Assembly (NCBI RefSeq): GCF_009792235.1
Contig: NZ_CP046973.1
Span: 1,984,001-2,048,000, forward strand
Direction: 5' to 3'
Length of the DNA: 64,000 nt
Origin: Microcystis aeruginosa FD4
GTDB lineage: Bacteria; Cyanobacteriota; Cyanobacteriia; Cyanobacteriales; Microcystaceae
This document shows positions 49,665 to 57,242 of the stretch, in pieces (position 1 is the stretch's first letter; every line of letters starts with the position of its first letter). The notes under the pieces are model-generated. The model was not told the DNA's origin. It searched no databases and was given only the letters and a program-made list of their open reading frames with translations. The translations under genes and the position numbers were made by a program.

Positions 49665-51488
49665 ATGAAGTTAAATTACCTGACTTTCTCATCTATCTGT
49701 TTAACGGTAACTTCCTTGATAATTCTTGGCAGTCCAGCTATATCTTTAGCCGATCATAGATCACCAATAACTTTAGCTTCTCGGGATTTATCAAACCAGC
49801 AACAGGGAAAAAAAATTATTCTTAATGGTCGTTCTTTGCCCGTTTCTTGGCGACAGTGGACAACAGCAAATAGTACCAGAATCGCCATGGGTGACACGGG
49901 AGCAAGACAATTATTCGGCATGGATTTTCTTAGCACAAATGATCCGAAAAAGCAACCGATCAACTGGTTTAATTTACAAACTTTATCAGCTAATTTGATC
50001 AATTCCGATCGCTGGCTAGACGTTACGGATATTTTACTAAAAATGGTGGCAACAACCACTATTAATGGCGATAGTTTAACTATTAACTTTCCTGCTCCCC
50101 AGATTCAAGATATTCAGCTAGAAAATTATGGAGCAGTACAAAGGATTATTATTCAACTCGATCGCCCGACCTTTTGGCAAGTTAGTCAGGCAAAAAATGA
50201 AGCAGTGATTACCCTAGAAGGAAATGCCCAGCAATCGCTTATCTCTAAGTTTCAACCCCAAACTATTAGCAACAGTAACCAAAATAACGATGAAGATGAT
50301 CTAGGCAACTCTAATAATAACTTACCCACTCAGATCACTGCCTTAGAAAATAATGGGGTGATCAGTCGTTTAAAAATCAATCTTCCCACTGCCTACGGAT
50401 TACAGATCAGCAGTGTGGATAATCCTCCCCGAATTATTATTGATTCTCGTCCCGATGCTATGGATGAAAAGCGCATTGTTTGGCAACCAGGGTTAATCTG
50501 GAATCAAAAATATATCCAGTTAGACAAAGATTGGTTTCCCGTGACTTGGTTAGAAATCGATCCTAAAAATCCCCAGATAACTATTAAACCGATTACCGCT
50601 AATTCCACCTCAATGCGCGGCACTAATCCCCTGATCACGATTAATAGCGAAAGTAATGCGGTAGCGATGATTAATGGCGGCTTTTTTAATCGTAATAATC
50701 AGTTACCTTTGGGGGCAATTCGTGTGGATGGCAAATGGTTATCCGGACCAATTTTAAACCGAGGGGCGATCGCATGGGATAATCGTGGTCAGATCAGGAT
50801 CGATCGCCTCAGTTTAGAGGAAACTCTCATTACTGCCACTGGACAACGTTTTCCCCTAACCCAGTTAAATAGTGCTTTCCTGACAGCCGGCTGCAGTCGT
50901 TATACTCGCGATTGGGGAAGTAATTATCATCCCCTCACCGAGCGCGAAACCGGGTTAGTCGTTCAAGGCGATCGCATAACGGAGAAATTAAATAATCTTT
51001 TCCCACAGGATAGTATCGCCATACCAGAAAATGGTTATTTAGTCATCTGCCGAAAGACAGAGATTAATTTAAATATTGGTGAGAGAGTCAACCTCGATAG
51101 CGTCACCCTACCGAGAGATTTTGCTGATTATCCCCAGATTTTAGGTGCTGGCCCCCTATTATTGCAGAATGGGCGCATAGTTTTGGACGGAAATGCCGAA
51201 AAATTTAGTCCTGCATTCCAAAATCAACAGGCTTCCCGGAGTGCGATCGCAGTTAGCCGAGAAGGAAAAATTTTGCTAGTTGCTATCCACAATCGCGTCG
51301 GGGGAAGGGGGGCAACTTTAGGCGAATTAGCCCGAATTTTGCTGTTAATGGCGGCAAAGGACGGTTTAAACCTAGATGGGGGTAGTTCCACGGGGATAGC
51401 TTTGGGGGGTTATCTACTCGATCGCTCTGCCGTTACTGCCGCAAAAGTCCATAATGGAATAGGAATATTTTTATCCCCGTCTCCTTGA
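49665..51488 (+). CDS. Phosphodiester glycosidase (NAGPA-like) family secreted protein
   Basis: A 607-residue protein with a signal peptide (hydrophobic about 8-30, ILGSPAISLADH). The N-terminal half resembles a beta-rich AMIN-like envelope domain (PQIQDIQLENYGAVQRIIIQ). The C-terminal half is a NAGPA/DUF2233 domain with AMINGGFFNRNNQLPLGAI and the closing LNLDGGSSTGIALGG. Known relatives cleave phosphodiester-linked sugars. In cyanobacteria the target is unknown, but a peptidoglycan or exopolysaccharide role in the periplasm is plausible. It starts 2 bp after panC-cmk and is probably co-transcribed with it and the next two genes. Confidence 0.85.
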   Translation: MKLNYLTFSSICLTVTSLIILGSPAISLADHRSPITLASRDLSNQQQGKKIILNGRSLPVSWRQWTTANSTRIAMGDTGARQLFGMDFLSTNDPKKQPINWFNLQTLSANLINSDRWLDVTDILLKMVATTTINGDSLTINFPAPQIQDIQLENYGAVQRIIIQLDRPTFWQVSQAKNEAVITLEGNAQQSLISKFQPQTISNSNQNNDEDDLGNSNNNLPTQITALENNGVISRLKINLPTAYGLQISSVDNPPRIIIDSRPDAMDEKRIVWQPGLIWNQKYIQLDKDWFPVTWLEIDPKNPQITIKPITANSTSMRGTNPLITINSESNAVAMINGGFFNRNNQLPLGAIRVDGKWLSGPILNRGAIAWDNRGQIRIDRLSLEETLITATGQRFPLTQLNSAFLTAGCSRYTRDWGSNYHPLTERETGLVVQGDRITEKLNNLFPQDSIAIPENGYLVICRKTEINLNIGERVNLDSVTLPRDFADYPQILGAGPLLLQNGRIVLDGNAEKFSPAFQNQQASRSAIAVSREGKILLVAIHNRVGGRGATLGELARILLLMAAKDGLNLDGGSSTGIALGGYLLDRSAVTAAKVHNGIGIFLSPSP

Positions 51489-51502
51489 AAGGTGTGAAAA
51501 CA

Positions 51503-51826
51503 ATGGATAATAGCGACTGGATTAAACAATTGCTGCTGATGGGTATTGGCACTACTTCCATGGTGGCAGAAAAGATCAAAGAAGTGAGCGACGAATTAGT
51601 AAAAGACGGTAAAATCAATTCCGATCAGGCTAAAAACTTTGTCGATGATCTGATGACACAGATGAAGTCCGAACAGGGAAACTTCGAGAATAACTTAGAA
51701 CGCTATATTCGCCATATTTTGCAGGATTTAGGGGTTCCCCGACAATCGGAAATGGACGAACTGCGGGGAAGGATTGATAGATTAGAACGACAGGTGAGAG
51801 ACTTAGAGAATAAACTCTGGCGTTAG
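51503..51826 (+). CDS. Phasin-like coiled-coil protein
   Basis: A 107-residue helical protein from the ATG at 51503 (GAAAGGTGTG upstream); an in-frame TTG six codons earlier is less likely. MDNSDWIKQLLLMGIGTTSM leads into long amphipathic helices, and a heptad-like end RGRIDRLERQVRDLENKLW suggests a coiled coil. It resembles polyhydroxyalkanoate-granule-associated (phasin family) proteins, though similar small helical proteins exist elsewhere. The spacing of 14 bp after the preceding gene implies an operon. Confidence 0.7.
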   Translation: MDNSDWIKQLLLMGIGTTSMVAEKIKEVSDELVKDGKINSDQAKNFVDDLMTQMKSEQGNFENNLERYIRHILQDLGVPRQSEMDELRGRIDRLERQVRDLENKLWR

Positions 51827-51832
51827 GGAACT

Positions 51833-52351
51833 ATGAAATCAATGCGCGAAATCTTGCTCAGTTTTGCTATTATTGCGATTTGTGGCCTATTTTTAATCGT
51901 TGCTTCCCTCTTTGGTGGAGGGGAAAAAGCTAATGCGATCGCCGCAGAAACCAATCCACCCGCTATCACTCAAACTATTAATCAGGAAATCATCTCCATG
52001 GATTTAGAGCAAGCAGTCACCACCGATTCGGGACTAAAATACATCGATATCGTGGAAGGAACTGGAGAAAGTCCCCAAAAAGGTCAAAAAGTGACTGTTC
52101 ACTACACGGGAACCCTCACAGACGGCAAAAAATTCGATAGTTCCAAGGATCGCAATCAACCTTTTACCTTTACCATTGGAGTTGGTCAAGTGATCAAAGG
52201 ATGGGATGAAGGAGTGGCATCGATGAAAGTCGGTGGGCAGCGTACCTTAATTATCCCCCCAGAATTGGGTTATGGTGCGCGGGGTGCTGGTGGGGTAATT
52301 CCTCCCAACGCGACTTTACTTTTCGATGTGGAATTGTTGGAAGTTAAATAG
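51833..52351 (+). CDS. FKBP-type peptidyl-prolyl isomerase
   Basis: A 172-residue protein with one N-terminal membrane/signal segment (about 7-28, ILLSFAIIAICGLFLIVASL). A single FKBP domain follows, with GLKYIDIVEGTGESPQKGQK, VHYTGTLTDGKKFDSSKDR, GQVIKGWDEGVASMKVGGQR and YGARGAGGVIPPNATL. Active-site aromatic and Asp positions (Y, F, D, W) are kept. It catalyses proline isomerisation of exported proteins in the periplasm or thylakoid lumen. Six base pairs separate it from the phasin-like gene. A terminator follows. Confidence 0.93.
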   Translation: MKSMREILLSFAIIAICGLFLIVASLFGGGEKANAIAAETNPPAITQTINQEIISMDLEQAVTTDSGLKYIDIVEGTGESPQKGQKVTVHYTGTLTDGKKFDSSKDRNQPFTFTIGVGQVIKGWDEGVASMKVGGQRTLIIPPELGYGARGAGGVIPPNATLLFDVELLEVK

Positions 52352-52377
52352 CTTTTTCCTCTGATTTCTTACCTTTA

Positions 52378-52406
52378 CCCGCATCGATCCTGAATGCGGG
52401 TTTTTT
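52378..52406 (+). terminator. Terminator after the FKBP gene
   Basis: The stem CCCGCAT (52378-52384) / ATGCGGG (52394-52400) with a 9-nt loop is followed directly by TTTTTT. It ends the panC-cmk-to-FKBP group and lies just before convergent psb28. Confidence 0.88.
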
Positions 52407-52415
52407 ACTGGTTAA

Positions 52416-52754
52416 TCAGGAGGATTTAGTAAATTCTAGACCGTTTTCGCTACCGTAACGTTCCATAAAACGCATAAAACGATCCCACTCTGCGGGAGAA
52501 TTGAAAATAACCGTAGCTTCGATCGCTGTGGGTTTCCCGTTGATGAATTTGCCTTTTACTTCCCTGGTGACGATTTCCCCTTCCTCATCGATGAGATACA
52601 TCCCCGTGATTTCCTCGGTTTGTTGATCTCCGAGGATAGTCGGTTGCTCAAAATAAAATTTTGCCGATCCTTTCTCTCCCGTTTTAGTGCGACTTAAGCG
52701 GATAGCGGGAACAACCGGTTCTTTTAACCCCCTGGAAAACTGAATTTCTGCCAT
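52416..52754 (-). CDS. psb28: Photosystem II assembly factor Psb28
   Basis: A 112-residue canonical Psb28: AEIQFSRGLKEPVVPAIRLS, GMYLIDEEGEIVTREVKGKF, INGKPTAIEA and the closing EWDRFMRFMERYGSENGLEF. It binds transiently to CP47-containing PSII intermediates on the cytosolic face and has also been tied to chlorophyll supply. It differs from the paralog at 10589-10948, so this window contains both classes. It is a single gene, convergent with the FKBP gene across a terminator. Confidence 0.95.
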   Translation of the reverse strand: MAEIQFSRGLKEPVVPAIRLSRTKTGEKGSAKFYFEQPTILGDQQTEEITGMYLIDEEGEIVTREVKGKFINGKPTAIEATVIFNSPAEWDRFMRFMERYGSENGLEFTKSS

Positions 52755-53011
52755 TACTTTTCTTTATCCTTGTCATGAAATACACATTTCTAGATCATCT
52801 CACACCGAGTCGCAAGTAAAAAGCAGATGGGGTAGTATAAACTTGAAAAGTCAATACTACAGGAGTTATCTTAATGGTGAGGTGCGAAGTCTCCGGGGAA
52901 CGCCGGAACTGCGGAACGCTGGAACATTAGCTGGTCGTCCAGAAATGATGCCAAATCCCGTCATGCTTCATCCTTAGCAGAAACTGTATAATTTGAAAAA
53001 AAAATTGTTGG
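52755..53011. other. Spacer with a short dispersed motif
   Basis: GTTATCTTAATGGTGAGGTG with CGAAGT (52865-52890) recurs in diverged form at 63059-63084. In this copy it continues into a GC-rich segment (CCGGGGAACGCCGGAAC, a small stem). No gene beyond an 18-codon open stretch is seen. The rest should contain the promoter of the PEP-CTERM gene. Confidence 0.4.
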
Positions 53012-53020
53012 TTGCCCATC

Positions 53021-54022
53021 ATGAAAAAACTTACTCATTTATTGCTCCCCCTGGGGATTACCGTTGGACTTTGCCTAAACATTGCCCCTGCTTCCGCTGG
53101 TATGATAGTACGAGAAGTCATTTCCAACTCTGCTCTTTCTATTGACGGCTTTGGCAGCACTACCAACAGTGGGAACCTACAGGCCAATATACCCCTAGGT
53201 TCTGCTATTAAGAAGGCTTATCTCTATGCCACCTCCGTCTGGAATATGAGTGTTTACGGAGTAACTTTTAATGGGACTCCACTCCCCTTGGATTCAGCAA
53301 CTATTCTTAGTCCCGATCAAAACCTAGCTACCACTGCCCTTTGGGATGTCACCAATATCATCGCTTCTTCTTTTACGGGAGGATTGCAAAACTTTAGTAT
53401 CGTTGAGAATGGAGATAACGATGGTGAAGTTCTCGTCGTTGCTTATAGCAATTCTTCCACCCAAGGTTTTACCTCGGTTATTTTGGACGGGGAACTGTCC
53501 ACCGCAGGATCCAGGATCAGGTATGATTTTCCCAGTAAATACAGTGGGGGAGATTTTCTGGTTTCACTCGCCGCTAGTTACAGTGCTCAACCCAGCGAGC
53601 AAGCAACTGAAATTGACGTAACCACTAATTCGACCAACAATCGACTACTGACCATTAGCGCAGGAGGACAGGATGATGGTGGACCAGACATGGACGCCGG
53701 ATCCCTAATAACCGTTGGGGGGATAGGTGATGACCCTGCTAACCCCGACCCATCCGCTTCTCCCCTTCATGGACCGAGAATCGATGATGAATACTATAAC
53801 CTCGCTCTCGGCAACAGTGCTAATTCCGCTCCCTTTATCTTGTCTGGAGATACTTTCGTTGAATTCACAACAAAGAACCCCAGTGCTGATGATAACGTCT
53901 TCGCATTGTTTATCAACACAAGTGGATTTACCGCTCCTATCCCCGAACCATCGATGACACTGGGTATTTTTGGTATCGGTGCCATCGGTGCCTTACTATC
54001 TCGTCGTGGTAAAAAATCCTAA
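53021..54022 (+). CDS. PEP-CTERM sorted exported protein
   Basis: A 333-residue protein. The signal peptide covers about residues 1-26 (LLLPLGITVGLCLNIAPASAG). The body is beta-rich and rich in Ser/Thr/Asn/Asp without a known enzyme motif (a DUF3344-like adhesive fold is possible). The C-terminus is a PEP-CTERM sorting signal: PIPEPSMTLGIFGIGAIGALL followed by SRRGKKS. It is therefore exported, then anchored or released at the surface by an exosortase, probably into the extracellular matrix. ATG at 53021 is preferred over a TTG three codons earlier. Confidence 0.88.
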   Translation: MKKLTHLLLPLGITVGLCLNIAPASAGMIVREVISNSALSIDGFGSTTNSGNLQANIPLGSAIKKAYLYATSVWNMSVYGVTFNGTPLPLDSATILSPDQNLATTALWDVTNIIASSFTGGLQNFSIVENGDNDGEVLVVAYSNSSTQGFTSVILDGELSTAGSRIRYDFPSKYSGGDFLVSLAASYSAQPSEQATEIDVTTNSTNNRLLTISAGGQDDGGPDMDAGSLITVGGIGDDPANPDPSASPLHGPRIDDEYYNLALGNSANSAPFILSGDTFVEFTTKNPSADDNVFALFINTSGFTAPIPEPSMTLGIFGIGAIGALLSRRGKKS

Positions 54023-54054
54023 GCTGCCCGCGAATTCAAATTGCTTGTTGAGAT

Positions 54055-54077
54055 GAGGCAAGAGTGCCTCTTGCCTC
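54055..54077. terminator. Hairpin after the PEP-CTERM gene
   Basis: The stem GAGGCAAGAG / CTCTTGCCTC with a TGC loop is perfect over 10 bp but lacks a following T run. It may stop transcription weakly or be part of a repeat, since GAGTGCCTCTTGC recurs near 21117. Confidence 0.4.
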
Positions 54078-54163
54078 CTATTCCCCTCTCCCAGAACGGG
54101 AGAGGGGTTGGGGGTGAGGGCAATTAACCATCTCTGCCATTACTCTTGAAAAATGGCACAGTA

Positions 54164-54251
54164 CTAAATCCGCTTATTAAAGACTGATTATTCATTCCCC
54201 CTTTTGCATGAGTGCCTGTCCTCATAAGTAGCCTATACTCAACGGATTTAG
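54164..54251. repeat. 88-bp element with CTAAATCCG inverted ends
   Basis: CTAAATCCG (54164-54172) and CGGATTTAG (54243-54251) are perfect 9-bp inverted ends around an AT-rich core with TTGCATGAGTGCCT. Related sequence occurs split around MITE copy 2 (21072-21580), and the TACTAAATC / CTCAACGGATTTA ends also frame the palindrome at 57192-57258. It is a small non-coding dispersed element. Confidence 0.6.
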
Positions 54252-54308
54252 CATAAATAAATTCACCCTAAGAGACTCTCGGACTGCAATCAGTGACAAA
54301 ATCAAGGC

Positions 54309-54440
54309 TTTGACATCCTCACCGCCGTAAACGGACGGTGATTCCCAAACCTCACGATTTGGGTTTCTGCTTCTTTCCCTTGCGGGGTTCCGCACCTGCC
54401 TTAACAGATTTACTCTGTTCTGGTCTTATGGTCGCTCTAC
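54309..54440 (-). ncRNA. Predicted TnpB guide (omega/re) RNA scaffold
   Basis: TnpB guide RNAs overlap the 3' end of tnpB and run through the element's right end, with the guide taken from flanking DNA. On the minus strand two hairpins follow each other here: CCCAAA/TTTGGG (54344-54363) across the stop codon, and the terminal TCACCG/CGGTGA hairpin, then GATGTCAA. The guide would therefore be the bases just below 54309. This is placed by analogy with studied TnpB systems; the 5' limit is arbitrary. Confidence 0.5.
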
Positions 54441-55539
54441 AGACTGACACCGCAAGTCCTGCGGCCAAAATGTTTTTACTGGCGTTAATATCTCGGTCAT
54501 GGTGTGTCCCACAGTCTGGACAATCCCATTCTCGAATATTTAACGGCATTTTCTCAGCAATATACCCACAATTACTACACCGCTTAGAACTGGGAAACCA
54601 TCTATCTACTTCGATGTAATTTCTCCCATACCAACGGCATTTATAGGCTAATTGTCGGGTAATTTCTCCCCAACTAACGTCAGATATTGCCTGAGATAAT
54701 TTCGGGTTTTTGACCAGATTCTTGACGGCTAAATTCTCAACTACAATCGTTTGGTTTTCACGAACTAATTGAGTGGTTAGCTTGTGTAAATGGTCTTTTC
54801 TACTATCAGTAATTTGGGCGTGAATTTTGGCTACTTTGATTCTCGCTTTTTCCCGATTTTTTGAACCTTTCTGTTTTCGAGAAAGGCTTTTCGATGCTCT
54901 TCGCAGTCTCTGATAATGCTTTTTAAAATGCTTAGGATTAGACACTTTGTCACCATCGCTGGTAATTACTAGGCTACTAATTCCTAAGTCAATTCCGATG
55001 GCTTTATCTGTTACTGGTAATGGCTTAATTGTTGGGTCATCAAATCTTATTGAGATATGCCAACGCCCAGAAGGATGTAATCTGACTGTTACTGTGCTTG
55101 GTTCACAAGCTTCTGGTATTTGTCTTGACCATCGAATAGGTAAAGGTTCTGTGCATTTGGCTAAATAGATTTGTTTGTCTTTGAACTTAAAAGCAGATTT
55201 GGTAAATTCGGCACTTCCTCCTTGATGTTTTTTCTTAAAGTTGGGATACTTAGTACGACCAGCAAAGAAGTTAGTGAAAGCTGTTTGTAGGTGTCTTAAC
55301 CCTTGTTGTAAAGGTACACAGCTAACTTCGTTTAAAAAGTCTAATTCTTCTTGTTTTTTCCAATCAGTTAGCATTGAAGAAGTTTCAGCATATCCTACTC
55401 TTTCTTGCTTTTCGTACCCTGCTTGTGTTCTGAGATGGAGAGCTTTATTGTAAACTAATCTTACACAGCCCAAAGTGCGCCGCAATAGCGACTCTTGTTC
55501 GGGTGTGGGGTAAAATCGGTAAGAATAGGCTTTCTCCAT
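54352..55539 (-). CDS. tnpB: TnpB, RNA-guided transposon endonuclease
   Basis: A 395-residue TnpB/OrfB of IS605 type. An N-terminal OrfB helix-turn-helix region (YRFYPTPEQESLLRRTLGCV) precedes the RuvC core: Asp184 in IGIDLGISSL, Glu268 in VVENLAVKNL and Asp350 in DRDINASKNI. A C4 zinc ribbon (Cys321, 324, 340, 343) sits between the last two. All catalytic residues are intact, so it could be an active omega-RNA-guided nuclease. It lies between two host genes, so the insertion seems harmless. Confidence 0.93.
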   Translation of the reverse strand: MEKAYSYRFYPTPEQESLLRRTLGCVRLVYNKALHLRTQAGYEKQERVGYAETSSMLTDWKKQEELDFLNEVSCVPLQQGLRHLQTAFTNFFAGRTKYPNFKKKHQGGSAEFTKSAFKFKDKQIYLAKCTEPLPIRWSRQIPEACEPSTVTVRLHPSGRWHISIRFDDPTIKPLPVTDKAIGIDLGISSLVITSDGDKVSNPKHFKKHYQRLRRASKSLSRKQKGSKNREKARIKVAKIHAQITDSRKDHLHKLTTQLVRENQTIVVENLAVKNLVKNPKLSQAISDVSWGEITRQLAYKCRWYGRNYIEVDRWFPSSKRCSNCGYIAEKMPLNIREWDCPDCGTHHDRDINASKNILAAGLAVSVCRATIRPEQSKSVKAGAEPRKGKKQKPKS

Positions 55540-55665
55540 GTCTTACATTCTAGCATATATCGTGTAAATGTGTTAATATTTAACAGTAAAGCCGTCGTAG
55601 AACGACGGGGTTTCAGACCCAAAATTTTCGATGATCGATCACTGATAACCAATAACTGAGATGAG

Positions 55666-57174
55666 ATGGTTTTATTAGAAGCAGCGGTTCATTCTTCCCT
55701 ACGCGCTTTTTTACGCGAACAAGGGCGCTTTTACTGGTCTCATCATCTCACTATGGGGCGACTGGTGGCTAGAGCTTTACGCTTAAAACGTTCCTCTCTC
55801 ATACAAACTGGAACTACTCTCACCCGTTATTGTCTCAGTTATCTCACCCCGGCTCTTTTAGGTGATACACCTGTTCTGATTGTTGCCCCAGAGTCAGAAG
55901 TAAACCTACTGTTAGAAGTGGAAATCCCCCATCTGCAAGCATGGTTAAAAACTCAGCGAGATATCCTCAAAAGCGATCGCTTTCCGGCTAATTTTACCGG
56001 TTTACTCCTCACCACACCCCAACAATGGTTAGAGGATAAATTGGGCAATCTCGGTCATTTTCCCCAGAATATCGCCACGATAATCGATCGAGCCGAAGAT
56101 TTAGAAACTTGTCTAGTAGATTATCTCACCGTCACCATTACCCCCGAACAATGGTTCGCTTTAGGGTCAGCATATCCCCAGCATAGAGAGTTTATAGACT
56201 TAATTAAAGCACAACTTAGCCAAAGTATTCTTGGCCATCCAATTAATCCCTATAATTGCTATCTTATTGATGCCAAGGAAAAAGAATATATAATTGCCCT
56301 GCTGCAACGCTTGGATCAAGACTTAGCTGCTGATTCTGCTTGGCAACTTTTAGCGGCAAAAATCCCCGAGCATAATTATCTCCTCTGGACATCAGTAGAT
56401 CGAGAGCGAGAAGAATTTACCCTAAAAATCAGTCCTTTGGAGGTGGCTAGTTTTCTCAAACCAATTTGGCAGCAGCAACCCTTTGTTTTAATCGGCAGTT
56501 TTTTAGATAGCGAAAAATCCGCTAATTTATACCGTCAAAATCAGGGTATCGGAGATATTTTAACTCTAAAGTTTGCAGCTGATCGTGAAAGTGAATATAT
56601 TCATTTATATCTACCCGATCGCATCAGCGCCCCCAATACGCCCGAATTTCAACCGATGCTATTAAAGCAAGTGCGGGAATTAGTTAGTGCTAATCATAGC
56701 AGTGAACAACCGATAGTAATCCTGATTGAAGATGTTCCCCTCAAGGCACAAATTGCCACCCAAATCGCAGCCGATTACGGTTCGCGAGTGCAAGGGGAAA
56801 AAACCGAGATTAATAGTAATACTATTCTCGTTTGTGGTTGGCAATTCTGGCAAACCCATCAAGAAAAATTTCCGACTCCCAGTTTATTAATTATCGCTAC
56901 TTTACCCTTACCATCCCCCGAAAATCCTCTCGTTGCTGGCAAAATTGCTTACTACAAACGACAACATCTCGACTGGTTTCGTGCCTATCTTTTACCCACA
57001 GCAGTGAGGGAAATTCAGAAATCTGTCCAGTCTCTCCGGGAGTGTCAAGGTTGTGTGGCTGTCCTCGATAATCGTGTCAATGCCCGCAGTTATGGCCGAC
57101 AAATTCTCTCCGCTTTAGAACCCTATGCTAAAGTCAATTATCTCGATCAACAATTTTTTCAAGATAAAGATTAA
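55666..57174 (+). CDS. DinG-type helicase-related protein with degenerate P-loop
   Basis: A 502-residue protein that reads like a superfamily 2 (XPD/DinG) helicase remnant conserved in cyanobacteria. RSSLIQTGTTLTRYCLSYL occupies the Walker A position but lacks GKT. TPVLIVAPESEVNLLLEVEI resembles motif Ia. The C-terminus CQGCVAVLDNRVNARSYGRQILSALEP matches the end of a DinG helicase-C domain, where motif VI would include CQGCVAVLDNR. It probably no longer hydrolyses ATP in the normal way and may act as a structural relative. No partner is adjacent. Family assignment is moderate. Confidence 0.6.
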   Translation: MVLLEAAVHSSLRAFLREQGRFYWSHHLTMGRLVARALRLKRSSLIQTGTTLTRYCLSYLTPALLGDTPVLIVAPESEVNLLLEVEIPHLQAWLKTQRDILKSDRFPANFTGLLLTTPQQWLEDKLGNLGHFPQNIATIIDRAEDLETCLVDYLTVTITPEQWFALGSAYPQHREFIDLIKAQLSQSILGHPINPYNCYLIDAKEKEYIIALLQRLDQDLAADSAWQLLAAKIPEHNYLLWTSVDREREEFTLKISPLEVASFLKPIWQQQPFVLIGSFLDSEKSANLYRQNQGIGDILTLKFAADRESEYIHLYLPDRISAPNTPEFQPMLLKQVRELVSANHSSEQPIVILIEDVPLKAQIATQIAADYGSRVQGEKTEINSNTILVCGWQFWQTHQEKFPTPSLLIIATLPLPSPENPLVAGKIAYYKRQHLDWFRAYLLPTAVREIQKSVQSLRECQGCVAVLDNRVNARSYGRQILSALEPYAKVNYLDQQFFQDKD

Positions 57175-57203
57175 ATCAGTTATCAGTTATCATACTAAAT
57201 CAG

Positions 57204-57238
57204 CAGAAAACGGGTTTCTCCGAGAAACCCGTTTTCTG
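57204..57238. repeat. Long-hairpin palindrome, copy 2
   Basis: Arms CAGAAAACGGGTTTCT and AGAAACCCGTTTTCTG with a CCG centre are identical to those at 26638-26672. This copy is framed by TACTAAATC on the left and CTCAACGGATTTA on the right. Its right flank encodes the last residues (KSVE) of the cruP product. It lies between two convergent genes and could terminate both. Confidence 0.7.
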
Positions 57239-57242
57239 TGCG

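Larger units (their letters stand above)
54309..55615 (-). mobile_element. IS605-type tnpB-only insertion element
   Basis: One end is TTGACATCC plus the hairpin TCACCG...CGGTGA (54319-54341, 10 bp paired with one bulge). The other end has the hairpin CCGTCGT-AGA-ACGACGG (55592-55608) upstream of the tnpB start. The right-end sequence TCACCGTCCGTTTACGGCGG with GATGTCAA is typical of IS200/IS605-family ends. No tnpA is present, so it is an IS1341-type element mobilised in trans. Exact ends are estimates. Confidence 0.75.
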
